Assembly (NCBI GenBank): GCA_022778545.1
Contig: JALFDW010000011.1
Location: 1-62,656, forward strand
Reading direction: 5' to 3'
Length of the DNA: 62,656 nt
DNA from: a bacterium
Lineage (GTDB): Bacteria > Bacillota > Clostridia > Christensenellales > CAG-138
This document shows positions 17,955-27,034 of this stretch, in pieces; position 1 is the first letter of the stretch; each line of letters begins with the position of its first letter. The position numbers were made by a program, and so were the translations under genes. A model generated the notes under the pieces. The model was not told where the DNA came from. It saw only the letters and a list, made by a program, of their open reading frames with translations, and did not search any database.

Positions 17955-17984
17955 TTGCAAGACGAGGATGGAATGCAATATAAT
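17955..17984 (+). promoter_or_regulatory. promoter of dppA
   Basis: TTGCAA (17955-17960), an 18-bp spacer, then a perfect TATAAT (17979-17984). The inferred 5' leader to the GTG start at 18061 is about 70 nt. Confidence 0.7.
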
Positions 17985-18060
17985 AGCATCAACGCAATGC
18001 CGCATTATGTGCGATTTTTCAGCAAAACAGAAAGTGGAAAACAGCAGGAGGAGAAACGAA

Positions 18061-18912
18061 GTGAAGGTATATATTTCGATGGATGCGGAAGGGATCTCTG
18101 GCATTTTTAAGCTTGCTCAGGTAATGCCGGGCCACCCGGAATATGACTATGCGCGGAAACTGATGGCGGGCGATGTCAACGCTGCGGTGGCTGGTGCGTT
18201 TGACGCGGGCGCGGAGACGGTGTTCGTGAACGATGCCCACAACAGCGGGGACAATCTTCACATTACGGATCTGGATGAGCGCGCTGTCCTTTGTTCCGGC
18301 GCAGACCGGCCGTTTACCATGGCGGAGGGCGCACAGAAAGGGTTCGATGCGGCGCTGCTGATCGGCTACCATACGCGCAAGGGTTCAAAGGGCGTTATCA
18401 GCCACAGCTATGCGTACGGCTCTATGGTGGAGATGCGGCTCAATGACAAGATCATTTCGGAATATGAACTGATCGGCTATATGATCGGCTATTATGGAAC
18501 GCCCGTGGTCTTTATTTCGGGCGATGATATCGTAACTGCGGATGCCAAAGAGAATGTTCCGGGCATCCATGCGGTCGTGGTGAAAGAGTGCGTGAGCAAC
18601 GGCGCTGCAAGCTGCATCCACCCCAACGTGACGGCCCGGATGATTCGCGGGGAAGTGAAGAAGGCGCTCTCCAACCTGGCAGAGGAAGGCATCAAGCCGA
18701 TGACCGTGGAAGGACCGGTGCGGATCGATGTCCGCTATACTGCGGAAGCGCAGGCGTGGAAGGCGATGATGGTACCGAACACGGAACGCATCGGGGAAAC
18801 CACGGTGCGCTATCATGGCAAGGATTATAAAGAGGCGTACCTTGCGTTTGTGGCAGGGGCGGTGCTTGCCGGTTCGTTCGGCGATGATGCGGCGCTGTAC
18901 GCGCATAAGTGA
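18061..18912 (+). CDS. dppA: D-aminopeptidase DppA (peptidase M55)
   Basis: This 283-residue zinc peptidase releases N-terminal D-amino acids from short peptides. The metal ligands and catalytic residues of the family can be placed: Asp8 and Glu10 in SMDAEGISG, His59 in NDAHNSG, His103 in GYHTRKG and His114 in ISHSY. The start is GTG 18061, with GGAGGAG 12 bp upstream; a longer frame from 17968 overlaps the promoter leader. It stands alone here rather than in a dipeptide operon, but it fits the D-amino-acid scavenging theme of the 41.5-53.9 kb island. Confidence 0.9.
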   Translation: MKVYISMDAEGISGIFKLAQVMPGHPEYDYARKLMAGDVNAAVAGAFDAGAETVFVNDAHNSGDNLHITDLDERAVLCSGADRPFTMAEGAQKGFDAALLIGYHTRKGSKGVISHSYAYGSMVEMRLNDKIISEYELIGYMIGYYGTPVVFISGDDIVTADAKENVPGIHAVVVKECVSNGAASCIHPNVTARMIRGEVKKALSNLAEEGIKPMTVEGPVRIDVRYTAEAQAWKAMMVPNTERIGETTVRYHGKDYKEAYLAFVAGAVLAGSFGDDAALYAHK

Positions 18913-18944
18913 GAAGCCGCTTCCGGCTGATCGGGATGACAGAA

Positions 18945-18980
18945 AAAGAGGCAGGGGAACAGCAGCTCCCTTGCCTCTTT
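18945..18980. terminator. bidirectional terminator between dppA and bcp
   Basis: A 14-bp stem (18945-18958 with 18967-18980, one G-T wobble) has A-rich and T-rich flanks. It can end both the dppA transcript and the opposing yaaA-bcp transcript. Confidence 0.85.
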
Positions 18981-18996
18981 CACGTTTGTAAGGCGG

Positions 18997-19455
18997 TTAT
19001 TGCTCCAGCCATTCCAAGATCTCTGCCGCATTGGTGTCCGGCTTCACCTTTGGCATGACCTTTTCGATGCGGCCGTTTTCATCAATGATGAACGTGGTGC
19101 GCACAACGCCCATGCTCACCTTGCCATAGAGCTTTTTCTCCTGCCATACGCCATAGGCCTGGATCGCGGTAAGCTCCGGGTCGGAAAGCAGGACGAACGG
19201 CAGATTGTATTTTTCTGCGAACTTCTGGTGCGAGGCAACGCTGTCCTTGCTGATGCCGATCACGGCGATGTCCTTTTCCCGGAACCGGTCATAGTTTGTG
19301 GCAAATGCGCAGGCCTGGCGGGTGCAGCCGGGCGTGTTATCCTTGGGATAGAAATACAGCACGACCTTCTTGCCGGCGAAGTCCGACAGGGATACTACAT
19401 TGCCGTCCTTGTCCTTCAGCGTAAAGTCAGGCGCTTTTACTCCAATTTCAAGCAT
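18997..19455 (-). CDS. bcp: thiol peroxidase, Bcp/PrxQ peroxiredoxin
   Basis: This 152-residue cytosolic peroxiredoxin reduces hydrogen peroxide and organic hydroperoxides with thioredoxin-type donors. The peroxidatic Cys44 and a resolving Cys49 are in TPGCTRQACAF, the atypical 2-Cys arrangement of this group. The start at 19455 has AGGAGG just upstream, inside the end of yaaA. The two genes overlap by 8 bp, so they are probably translationally coupled. Confidence 0.93.
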   Translation of the reverse strand: MLEIGVKAPDFTLKDKDGNVVSLSDFAGKKVVLYFYPKDNTPGCTRQACAFATNYDRFREKDIAVIGISKDSVASHQKFAEKYNLPFVLLSDPELTAIQAYGVWQEKKLYGKVSMGVVRTTFIIDENGRIEKVMPKVKPDTNAAEILEWLEQ

Positions 19456-20206
19456 GATGATTTTCCTCCTGAATAAACACATAGTGATCCGGCGTTGAAC
19501 GCTGCCGGTCGAAGCGATATCCGAATTCGTTAAAGCCCATAATGCCTTCCGCATCTGTGATGTTATTTTCCGCAAGGAAGCGCACCATGCTACCACGGGC
19601 TATTTTGCACATGGTACTTTTTTCCAGCACCTTGCCGTTGGCGAGCTCGCCGAACGTGCAGGTGAGGACGAATATCCTTTTCGGCAAGTGCGGCAAAACC
19701 GCTTTGCTGTATTCCTTCGAGGCCAGATTCAGGATGAAACCGGTTTCGGAGGCAAGCTGTTTTGCCAGCTTGCCCTGCCAGAAATCATACAGATCCCGCT
19801 TGCCTGCTACCTGCAGCTTTGCCTGCATTTCCAAACGGTAAGGGACGATACCGTCAAAGGGCCGCAGCAGGCCGTAAAAGCCGGAAAGGATCCGCAAATG
19901 CTCCTGAATGAACACGAATTGCGGGGCTGTGAGTATGCCCGGGGCGATGTGCTGGTACTGTATCCCTTCGTAAGCGAATATGGCCGGGGAAAGGTTACGG
20001 TTAAGGTTCATGGCGCGCAGCCGCTCGATGTTCAGCCTCGCGATGGAATCGTTGCACTTCCAGAGCTTCTGCAGCTGGGCATCCGTCATGCCCTGCAGAA
20101 CATGCTGAATGGTCTCCGCTTCGGGGAGAAACTGCGGCAGCGCGGTATGCTGAAGGAAGTCATTGTCCACCTTCATCTTTTTTGCGGGCGAAATCAGTAT
20201 CCGCAT
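19448..20206 (-). CDS. yaaA: peroxide stress protein YaaA
   Basis: This 252-residue protein belongs to the YaaA/DUF328 family, which lowers free iron and limits oxidative damage during peroxide stress in E. coli. It begins with the family's hallmark MRILISPAKKM and contains the LSGFYGLLRPFDGIVPYRLEM and YDFWQGKL blocks. The ATG at 20206 is chosen because homologues begin there; the open frame runs further upstream without a start site. Pairing with bcp makes a coherent peroxide-defence unit. Confidence 0.92.
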   Translation of the reverse strand: MRILISPAKKMKVDNDFLQHTALPQFLPEAETIQHVLQGMTDAQLQKLWKCNDSIARLNIERLRAMNLNRNLSPAIFAYEGIQYQHIAPGILTAPQFVFIQEHLRILSGFYGLLRPFDGIVPYRLEMQAKLQVAGKRDLYDFWQGKLAKQLASETGFILNLASKEYSKAVLPHLPKRIFVLTCTFGELANGKVLEKSTMCKIARGSMVRFLAENNITDAEGIMGFNEFGYRFDRQRSTPDHYVFIQEENHHA

Positions 20207-20240
20207 GGCATGCTCCCGGTTAAATTGAATCGTTGGAAGT

Positions 20241-20249
20241 ATTATAGCA
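20241..20249 (-). promoter_or_regulatory. extended -10 promoter of yaaA-bcp
   Basis: On the minus strand a TGC extension precedes a perfect TATAAT (20246-20241). The -35 region is weak (TGGAAA). It lies 35 bp before the yaaA start. Confidence 0.55.
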
Positions 20250-20333
20250 GAGCGCAGGGCGGCTTTCCACAGAAAAGAGCTGCTTTGCATCGCTGCCACA
20301 GCATTTTGCACCGTTTTTTTCCAAACGCAAGCC

Positions 20334-20361
20334 TGAATACAAAGGCCCGGCTTACAAATAA
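20334..20361 (+). promoter_or_regulatory. possible forespore sigma (F/G type) promoter of spoVT
   Basis: TGAATA (20334-20339) followed after 15 bp by CAAATAA (20355-20361) resembles the sigma-G pattern (GHATR, about 15 bp, CATWHTA). spoVT is under sigma-G in Bacillus subtilis. The -10 match is partial. Confidence 0.35.
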
Positions 20362-20418
20362 TAGGGCTACGGCCAATATTTAAGGATTGCCGGAAAGACG
20401 GCACAGGAGGGAACTGCT

Positions 20419-20970
20419 TTGAAAGCAACAGGAATCGTGCGCAGAATAGACGAACTCGGAAGGGTAGTGATCCCAAAGGAGATCCGGCGGACACTGCGGA
20501 TCCGGGAAGGTGACCCGCTGGAGATTTTTACGGATCGGGAGGGAGAAGTGATCCTAAAGAAATATTCCCCGATCGGCGAACTTGGCGATTTTGCAAAGGA
20601 ATATGCGGAATCGCTGCACCTTGCACTTGGGCACACGGCGCTCATCTGCGATAAGGACAACATCATTGCCGTTGCGGGTACGAGCCGGCGTGAGCTTCTG
20701 GAAAAACCGCTGCATGAGGATGTGGAACAGATCATGAAGCGGCGCGAGCGGGTGCTTGCTTCCGAAGGAAACGGAAACATCCCGCGCATTACGGCGGATG
20801 ACAACGGGGAGACTTACCGGGCTGCAGTCGTGGTACCGATCCTTGCGGCAGGGGATGCGATCGGCGCTGTGATCCTTGTGAGTCGGGATGCAGATGCGAA
20901 GATGAGCACAACGGAGCTGAAAGTCTGTGAAACGGCGGCAAATTTCATGGGCAAGCAAATGGAAAACTGA
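20419..20970 (+). CDS. spoVT: stage V sporulation protein T, AbrB-GAF regulator
   Basis: This 183-residue transcription factor acts in the forespore and modulates sigma-G genes. The N-terminal AbrB-type swapped-hairpin domain (MKATGIVRRIDELGRVVIPKEIRRTL) is almost canonical. The rest is a GAF-like domain (residues 55-180) ending in ETAANFMGKQME. The start codon is TTG at 20419, with AGGAGGGA at 20405-20412. Its presence is strong evidence for a spore-forming lineage. Confidence 0.93.
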   Translation: MKATGIVRRIDELGRVVIPKEIRRTLRIREGDPLEIFTDREGEVILKKYSPIGELGDFAKEYAESLHLALGHTALICDKDNIIAVAGTSRRELLEKPLHEDVEQIMKRRERVLASEGNGNIPRITADDNGETYRAAVVVPILAAGDAIGAVILVSRDADAKMSTTELKVCETAANFMGKQMEN

Positions 20971-21001
20971 AACGGCTGCAAAACCAGCGACAGCCGAATA
21001 A

Positions 21002-21039
21002 AAAGGCCGGAGCGGAAATCGGTTCCCGCTTCGGCCTTT
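21002..21039. terminator. bidirectional terminator after spoVT
   Basis: AAAGGCCGGAGCGG (21002-21015) pairs with CCGCTTCGGCCTTT (21026-21039), with one G-T wobble. It lies between the convergent spoVT and SDR genes. Confidence 0.88.
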
Positions 21040-21055
21040 GGCATTTACATTAAAA

Positions 21056-21880
21056 TTACTTCTTCTTAAACTCCTTCATGTTTGTGGTGCTGCCGCCATC
21101 GCAGAGCACGTCCACGCCCGCAAGATAGCCGTTGCGCTCATCGGAAACGGAATACAGCGCAAAGCCCAGCTCTTCCGGCTTGCCCATGCGGTTTTCCGCG
21201 GTGAAGGGGATCAGCATGCTGCCCTCTTTGGCTTCAAGGTTCCCCATATCCGTTGCGATCAGGCCGGGGCTCAGGGAGACTACACGAATGCCCTTCTTGC
21301 CGAATTCGAAAGCACACTTTTTCGCGTACCACACAACGAAGTTCTTGGAGAGCGAATAGGCAAAGCCGGAGCGCTGATAGTCGCCCTTAGCCATGTTCGA
21401 CTTTTTGATGAGCTTCTGAACAAAGGCGTTTTCATCGGTCTCAGCGAGGGCGTATGTTTTTTCATTGATGAGGAACTTCGGAAGAACATAGGCGGAGTTG
21501 GAGGCGACATCCAGAATGACGCTGCCTGCTTTCATGACTTTGGAGAATTCCTGGTTGATATAGACCGTGCCAAGCGCGTTAACGCGAAGGATCGTTTCCG
21601 GATCGGACATCGCGGGAGAAAGGCCTGCGGAGTTGATAACGTTTTTCACTTCGCCGAGGCTTGCGGCAAACTCAGCCAGCTCACGGACGCTTTCGCGGCT
21701 GGATGTGTCGCAGGTCTTCAGGTAGGCGGTATAGCCAAGCTCCGTCAGCTCCTGAACGGCCTTTTCGAGCTTCTTTTCCGTACGGCCGGAAAGGACGATG
21801 ATCTTTTCCTTCGGCATGAATTTTGCGGCCTCAAGGCCCATTCCGCTGCCGCCGCCGGTGATGACACAAACGTTTTTCAT
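21056..21880 (-). CDS. short-chain dehydrogenase/reductase
   Basis: This 274-residue NAD(P)-dependent oxidoreductase belongs to the classical SDR family. The cofactor motif TGGGSGMG is at residues 8-15, NSAG follows, and the catalytic YSLSK (YxxxK) is present with an upstream Ser in DVASNSA. The C-terminal part has the PGLIATDMG pattern. The substrate cannot be predicted. The ATG at 21880 follows a GGGAGG site. Confidence 0.85.
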   Translation of the reverse strand: MKNVCVITGGGSGMGLEAAKFMPKEKIIVLSGRTEKKLEKAVQELTELGYTAYLKTCDTSSRESVRELAEFAASLGEVKNVINSAGLSPAMSDPETILRVNALGTVYINQEFSKVMKAGSVILDVASNSAYVLPKFLINEKTYALAETDENAFVQKLIKKSNMAKGDYQRSGFAYSLSKNFVVWYAKKCAFEFGKKGIRVVSLSPGLIATDMGNLEAKEGSMLIPFTAENRMGKPEELGFALYSVSDERNGYLAGVDVLCDGGSTTNMKEFKKK

Positions 21881-22098
21881 GATCGCAACCTCCCTGCGTT
21901 TTTCTGCATTATACAATGTATTCCAAAATGGTTTCAAGCGGCTTTCACATCATTCTGGCAGAAAAAACAGGAAAAACCATAAAATCCTACACAAACCGCG
22001 CAATCCATGTTAGAATTATACTGTATTATTATAGAGTTATGCGTTGCCATGCTGCGCCTTTGCGCAGTGTGCAGAAAAGAACAGCATGAGGAATGCCT

Positions 22099-25000
22099 AT
22101 GAAACGGATCACAGCTTTTTTGCTTACACTTGCTTTTGCGGCCACGCTTTTTGCGTTTCCGGCGCGCGAAGCGTCCGCAGCTGCGGATTACAGCACCATA
22201 AAGGTCAAGCTGACCACCAACAACGCCACGGTCATATCCATGAGCGTAAAAGGTGAATACTTTCTGAATGAAAACGGAACCTCTTTCCACGGCGGAACGC
22301 TGACGCTGCGCGCAAATGCGGACGGCACGCTGACCGTGTCCCATTCCACTGAAGGCGAGCTGTACACAGGCGCTTCCGTTTCGGTCATGCGGGCGCAGAT
22401 GAAGCCTTCCGCAGGCTACATGTACTTCAATTCACGCTCTTACCTGGGGCATTTCAACGTGCGCGTGCTTTCGAGCGGTTTCCTGCAGGTGGTCAACGTT
22501 GTACCGCTTGCACACTATCTTTATGGTGTCGTGGGCCACGAGATGAGCAATACATTTCCCATTGAAGCGCTCAAGGCGCAGGCGGTTGCCGCAAAATGCT
22601 ATGTGCTCACTTGCATGAAAACCGGGAGTTCGGAGTATTACATCGGCGATACTTCATCCGACCAGGTCTATAAGGGGTATACAGCCTCCAACACGAACGT
22701 CATCCGTGCGGTGGATGAAACGCTCAGCGAGATCCTTACCGTGAACGGCTCCATGCTCTGCACCTATTATGCGGCGAGCAACGGCGGAGAGACAAACCTT
22801 GTGACATATGCCTGGAACACCGGCAAGGGCACGAACGCGGGCTACGCGATCAGCCTTGATGAATACGATTTCAAAAACACCATGAGCCCGACGGAAAAGG
22901 TCAGGATCCCCATCAACCAGACGGGCTCTATCAGCCGCGCGCTGTATGATATGCTCCTTGCAAAGGCGGGGGCGGCGATCGGCGTGACGCCGACGGGGCT
23001 TGAACTTATCAAATCCGTTGAGGTTTATGCGCCGCGCTATCAAAACGTGACGCGGAACATGACGCGCGTGAAGATGGTGCTCGGCGTGATCGCGGACGGT
23101 TATCTTTACGATGATATTGAACTCGATTTCAGCGTGGCGGATCTTTCCACTTATGGCGTGTTCCGGAATGCTGCTCTGCGCACCTGTTGGGGTGAGTATG
23201 ACGCCGATTCCGGATGCTATGTCATCTACCACGCCCGGTGGGGCCACGGGGTAGGCATGAGCCAGCGCGGCGCGCAGCAGCGCGCACTGGAAGGTTGGAG
23301 CTATCGGGATATTCTGCAGTTTTACTATCCGGGCGCGTCCTTTTCCACCATTCAGGTGGCTGCGCCTGTGGACCCCGTGAAGCCGGGCGAAACGCCGGAG
23401 GCACCTGAAACGCCGGAAGGAACTACCCTGCTGGGCTATGGCGTCACCACGGGGGATGTGAACTTCCGCAAAGGCCCGGGCACGGAATACGAAAGCTACG
23501 GGAAGCTCTCAAAGGGCAGTGAGATCCCGATCTACGGCAAGTCAGGCAGCTGGTATCGTTCCGTTGTGAACGGGTGCGACGGATATGTCAGCGCAAGCTA
23601 TATCAGCTTTAAGCCGCTTGAGGCGGCAACGCCGACGCCTTCGCCCACACCTGCGCCAACACCGACACCCACGCCGACGCCTGAGCAGGAACAGCCGGCA
23701 GTGCTTGGCACGGGCAGCATCACGGCGAAGGACGTGAATTTCAGGACAGGACCTGCAACGAGCTACAGCAGCCTGAAAAAGCTTGCACGCGGCACGGAGC
23801 TCATCGTCTATGCGCTGCAGAACGGTTGGTATTATGTGAATGTGGAAGGGATCTACGGCTATGTGAGCGCACAATATGTGAAGCTTGCGGAAACCACACC
23901 CACGCCCGAACCCGAGCCCGAGCCGGAAACCACATTCGCAGCCGAGATCGGCAGCGTTACGCGCAGCGCCGTGAATTTCCGCGCGGATGCTTCGAGCGCA
24001 AGCGCGCGGCTGAGGCAGTTCGAAAAGAACGCATACGTTTATGTGCTCAAACGGGAAGGGAATTGGTATCATGCTGTGGCGGATGGCCAGTTTGGGTTCA
24101 TTTATGCGGACTATGTGAAGCTGACGGGCGAAAAGGTCACGCTCGGAAGCGACGGCAGGCCGCTTGTACCGGAAGCGCCTCGGCCGGAAACGGGGAAGGG
24201 CATCACGACCGGCAACGTTAACTTCCGCAAGGGCCCGGGAACTTCCTACGCTTCCATGGGGACGCTGAAAAAGGGCATCGAGCTCACGCTGCTTGCGCTT
24301 ACGGACGGATGGTATCAGGTCGCGCTCGGCGAGCAGACAGGGTATGTCAGCTCAAAATATATCAGCGTTACGGAAACGCTCCCTGAAAACAGCGCCGGAA
24401 AAGAAGAAAACACCGGGGATGAACCGGAACCGACTGTGCCGGATATTCTGGGCCTTGGAAAAACCACGACGCAGGTGAATTTCCGGGAGCAGGCATCTTC
24501 CTCATCCAAAAAGCTTGGGCAGATCAAAAGCGGGGAGACAGTCACCCTCTATTCCTTGTCGGGTGGTTGGTATGCGGCGGAATACAATGGCACACGCGGC
24601 TATCTTTATGCGAAGTATGTGAAGGTGATCGCGGAGAATGCGGGCGAAGTGGGCGGCGTTACGCCGGAGGGCGGCGGCTCTGCACCGGAGAGTGACCCGG
24701 CTTCGGGCGTCCAGCTTGCTACGGGTGCGGCTACGGGCAAACTGAACTTCCGCGACCGGCCCTCTACCTCGGCGGGCAATGTGCTTGCGACGCTGAAGCA
24801 GGGTGAGAAAATGCAGATCCTCGGTGAGACGAGCGAATGGTATTACGCGCTTTACAACGGCCGCGCCGGGTTTGCCTACAAAGCGTATGTGAAGATCGAG
24901 AATTCCGGCTCATCGGGCATTGCGCGTGTAAGCGATTCGGTCGCGCCCATCGTTACGGCTACTACGGCGAATGTCAACCTCCGCAAAGGCATGAGCACAA

Positions 25001-25131
25001 AAAGCGAGATCATCCGCCTGCTGCCGGCAAAGGCGGCGGTCACGGTCTATATGATCTTCGATGGATGGTGTTTCCTTAGCTGCAACGGCGTGTTCGGCTT
25101 TGCAGTCACGGATTATGTGAAGCTTGGGTAA
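22099..25131 (+). CDS. secreted SpoIID/LytB-domain protein with seven SH3 repeats
   Basis: The product is about 1010 residues. It has a signal peptide (cleavage near SASAA, residue 30), then a SpoIID/LytB domain at about residues 40-420 (NVVPLAHYLYGVVGHEM, AQAVAAKCYVL, WGHGVGMSQRGAQ). Seven bacterial SH3 modules follow, each opening with a VNFR/LNFR/VNLR-type motif and closing with GYVSxxYV-like sequence. They are joined by linkers rich in Pro, Thr and Glu. SpoIID is a lytic transglycosylase in engulfment and LytB-type proteins enhance amidases; the SH3 array should bind the cell wall. The ATG at 22099 is favoured by GAGGA at 22088-22092 over the in-frame ATG 22093. Confidence 0.87.
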   Translation: MKRITAFLLTLAFAATLFAFPAREASAAADYSTIKVKLTTNNATVISMSVKGEYFLNENGTSFHGGTLTLRANADGTLTVSHSTEGELYTGASVSVMRAQMKPSAGYMYFNSRSYLGHFNVRVLSSGFLQVVNVVPLAHYLYGVVGHEMSNTFPIEALKAQAVAAKCYVLTCMKTGSSEYYIGDTSSDQVYKGYTASNTNVIRAVDETLSEILTVNGSMLCTYYAASNGGETNLVTYAWNTGKGTNAGYAISLDEYDFKNTMSPTEKVRIPINQTGSISRALYDMLLAKAGAAIGVTPTGLELIKSVEVYAPRYQNVTRNMTRVKMVLGVIADGYLYDDIELDFSVADLSTYGVFRNAALRTCWGEYDADSGCYVIYHARWGHGVGMSQRGAQQRALEGWSYRDILQFYYPGASFSTIQVAAPVDPVKPGETPEAPETPEGTTLLGYGVTTGDVNFRKGPGTEYESYGKLSKGSEIPIYGKSGSWYRSVVNGCDGYVSASYISFKPLEAATPTPSPTPAPTPTPTPTPEQEQPAVLGTGSITAKDVNFRTGPATSYSSLKKLARGTELIVYALQNGWYYVNVEGIYGYVSAQYVKLAETTPTPEPEPEPETTFAAEIGSVTRSAVNFRADASSASARLRQFEKNAYVYVLKREGNWYHAVADGQFGFIYADYVKLTGEKVTLGSDGRPLVPEAPRPETGKGITTGNVNFRKGPGTSYASMGTLKKGIELTLLALTDGWYQVALGEQTGYVSSKYISVTETLPENSAGKEENTGDEPEPTVPDILGLGKTTTQVNFREQASSSSKKLGQIKSGETVTLYSLSGGWYAAEYNGTRGYLYAKYVKVIAENAGEVGGVTPEGGGSAPESDPASGVQLATGAATGKLNFRDRPSTSAGNVLATLKQGEKMQILGETSEWYYALYNGRAGFAYKAYVKIENSGSSGIARVSDSVAPIVTATTANVNLRKGMSTKSEIIRLLPAKAAVTVYMIFDGWCFLSCNGVFGFAVTDYVKLG

Positions 25132-25171
25132 ACGTAAACGAAAGAAAAGCATTAAAAAGAAAAGCATAAAG

Positions 25172-25202
25172 AAAAGCGCGAACCGAAAAGGATCGCGCTT
25201 TT
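25172..25202. terminator. bidirectional terminator between the SpoIID-like gene and HU
   Basis: AAAAGCGCGA (25172-25181) pairs perfectly with TCGCGCTTTT (25193-25202). A-rich and T-rich flanks serve both strands. Confidence 0.88.
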
Positions 25203-25217
25203 GTTCCGCAAAGATGA

Positions 25218-25490
25218 TTAGTTGAGAGCTTCCTTGAGCGCTTTGCCGGCCTTGAAGGCGGGAGCCTTGCTCGCGGGGATCTCGATCTCGGCGCCGGTCA
25301 TGGGGTTGTGGCCCTTGTGCGCGGGGCGCTCACGAACTTCAAAGGTACCAAAGCCGACAAGGGAAACCTTATCGCCAGCCTTGAGCGTCTCGGTGATGGT
25401 GGCGAGAGCAGCGTTAACGGCCGCTTCAGCATCCTTCTTGGAGAAGCCAGCCTTCTCGGCTACGGCAGCGATCAATTCGGTTTTATTCAT
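25218..25490 (-). CDS. hup: HU-type DNA-binding protein
   Basis: This 90-residue histone-like dimer bends and compacts DNA. The whole family pattern is present: MNKTELI start, [18 protein letters not shown] arm region, and [14 protein letters not shown] end. AGGAGG precedes the ATG. It is a single-gene unit with its own strong promoter and terminator. Confidence 0.97.
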   Translation of the reverse strand: MNKTELIAAVAEKAGFSKKDAEAAVNAALATITETLKAGDKVSLVGFGTFEVRERPAHKGHNPMTGAEIEIPASKAPAFKAGKALKEALN

Positions 25491-25535
25491 GTTTATTTTC
25501 CTCCTGATGTTTTAAGCGGATTTTGTCCGCAACTT

Positions 25536-25564
25536 ATTGTATCAGCCTTTCGGCGATTGTACAA
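25536..25564 (-). promoter_or_regulatory. HU promoter
   Basis: On the minus strand, TTGTAC (25564-25559), 17 bp, then TACAAT (25541-25536) with a TGA extension. The transcript would open with a small GCGGA/TCCGC hairpin (25516-25530). Confidence 0.75.
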
Positions 25565-25594
25565 GCCCTTTTTTGCCCGAAGCGCCTATAAAAA

Positions 25595-27034
25595 TCAGCT
25601 TTTTACACGTTCCCAGAACACGTCCAGCGCATCGAGGCTGAGCGCTTCGAGAGAAAGCCCTTCGGACAAAACAAGCTGCTCCATTTTTGTAAATCTCATG
25701 ACAAATTTTTCAGTTGCAGCCGTGAGTGCAAGCTCGCCGTCCACATGGAGCAGCCTTGCTGCGTTTACGACGGAGAACAGCAGGTCGCCAAGTTCTTCCG
25801 CAATGCGGGCCTCGCCTTCGCCATTTGCTGCGGCTTCGCGCAGTTCCTGCGTTTCTTCTTCCACCTTGTCCAGCGCACCGTTTGCGTCAGGCCAGTCGAA
25901 GCCGACGTGCGCGGCTTTCTTCTGCACCTTCTTTGCCCGCATGAGCGCCGGGAAGCCACGGGGAACGGCGTTCATCATGTCCGCCACGGTCTCCTGATGC
26001 TTTTCCTTCTTTTTTAAGTTTTCCCAGTTTACGAGCACTTCATCCGAGCCGCTTACGCGCGTTGTGCCGAAAACATGCGGATGCCGGTAAACGAGCTTTT
26101 GCACGATGCCGGTACACACGTCCCGGAAATTGAATTCGGAAAGCTCTTCCTCGATCTCCGCGTGGAATACGACCTGCAGCAACAGATCCCCCAGTTCCTC
26201 GCAAAGTGCGTCCGTGTCTTCCCGGTCGATCGCGTCAAGAACTTCATAAGCTTCTTCCAGCAGGTCCCCACGGAGCGATTCATGGGTCTGTTCCGCATCC
26301 CAGGGGCAGCCGCCGGGGGCGCGCAGACGCTTCATCACCCGTTCCAAACCGTCCACGCCGTGCCGCGTAAGCGCATCAAAAGACGCGGCTTCAAGGATCA
26401 GGACGCTTGCGGCAAAGAAGCCATCCTGCCTGTCCAGCTCATAGAGCGGGAGAGGACGCGCCGTGTAAGCGCCCTCCGCATCCATGGTGCAGAGGAAAAC
26501 GGGAAACTCATCCGGATAGTATTCAAGGAGCGCGAGCTTCACCTCGCTGGCGCGCATGCGCGTGTCGATCTCCTCAATGCAGAGCGGGACGTAGGGATCA
26601 AGCCGGCAGGGGAGTGCTGTTGCGGGCAGGATGCGGAGATCGCCGGCAGGCAGAGGTGCGGGGAGCGCCGCGAGCGCGGCTTCCGCGTAACCGGAAGCGG
26701 GGAGGATGGTGAGGCGTGCGCCGGAACGCTCCGCAGCGCTTCGGATCGCCTCAAGCTGTGCTGTACCGACGCCGCGGCCGGGCACGGCATAGACCGCATC
26801 CTCTTCACAGGTGCAAAGCCGCACGGCGATGGCGGCGGCAAGCGCATCGAAATCCTCTGCGCTTTCGTAGAGGTCATCCATGCTTTGAAACGGGAGCCCG
26901 GCTTCGACGATGCGGCGGGCGGAGGGGTGCTCCGCAGTCTGCAAAAACAGGTGGGGCGCATGCGTTACGGCATCCCACACGGCAAGGGAGATGCTCTTTG
27001 GCGTCGCAAGCGGCGCAATGGTAATGGTTTTCAT
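25595..27034 (-). CDS. mazG: YabN/MazG-like nucleoside triphosphate pyrophosphohydrolase
   Basis: In this 479-residue two-part protein, residues 1-215 match the tetrapyrrole-methylase-like N-terminus of YabN. However, the SAM-binding loop that normally reads GLGPGD is PLATPK, and the later VPGHP reads VPGRG, so methylase activity is doubtful. Residues 225-479 are a MazG region with two EExxE/ExxD metal-binding helices (LLEEAYEVLDAI with ELGDLLLQVV, then VEEETQELREA with ELGDLLFSVV). MazG hydrolyses NTPs to NMP and pyrophosphate. It follows spoVB with a 1-bp TGATG overlap. Confidence 0.88.
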   Translation of the reverse strand: MKTITIAPLATPKSISLAVWDAVTHAPHLFLQTAEHPSARRIVEAGLPFQSMDDLYESAEDFDALAAAIAVRLCTCEEDAVYAVPGRGVGTAQLEAIRSAAERSGARLTILPASGYAEAALAALPAPLPAGDLRILPATALPCRLDPYVPLCIEEIDTRMRASEVKLALLEYYPDEFPVFLCTMDAEGAYTARPLPLYELDRQDGFFAASVLILEAASFDALTRHGVDGLERVMKRLRAPGGCPWDAEQTHESLRGDLLEEAYEVLDAIDREDTDALCEELGDLLLQVVFHAEIEEELSEFNFRDVCTGIVQKLVYRHPHVFGTTRVSGSDEVLVNWENLKKKEKHQETVADMMNAVPRGFPALMRAKKVQKKAAHVGFDWPDANGALDKVEEETQELREAAANGEGEARIAEELGDLLFSVVNAARLLHVDGELALTAATEKFVMRFTKMEQLVLSEGLSLEALSLDALDVFWERVKS

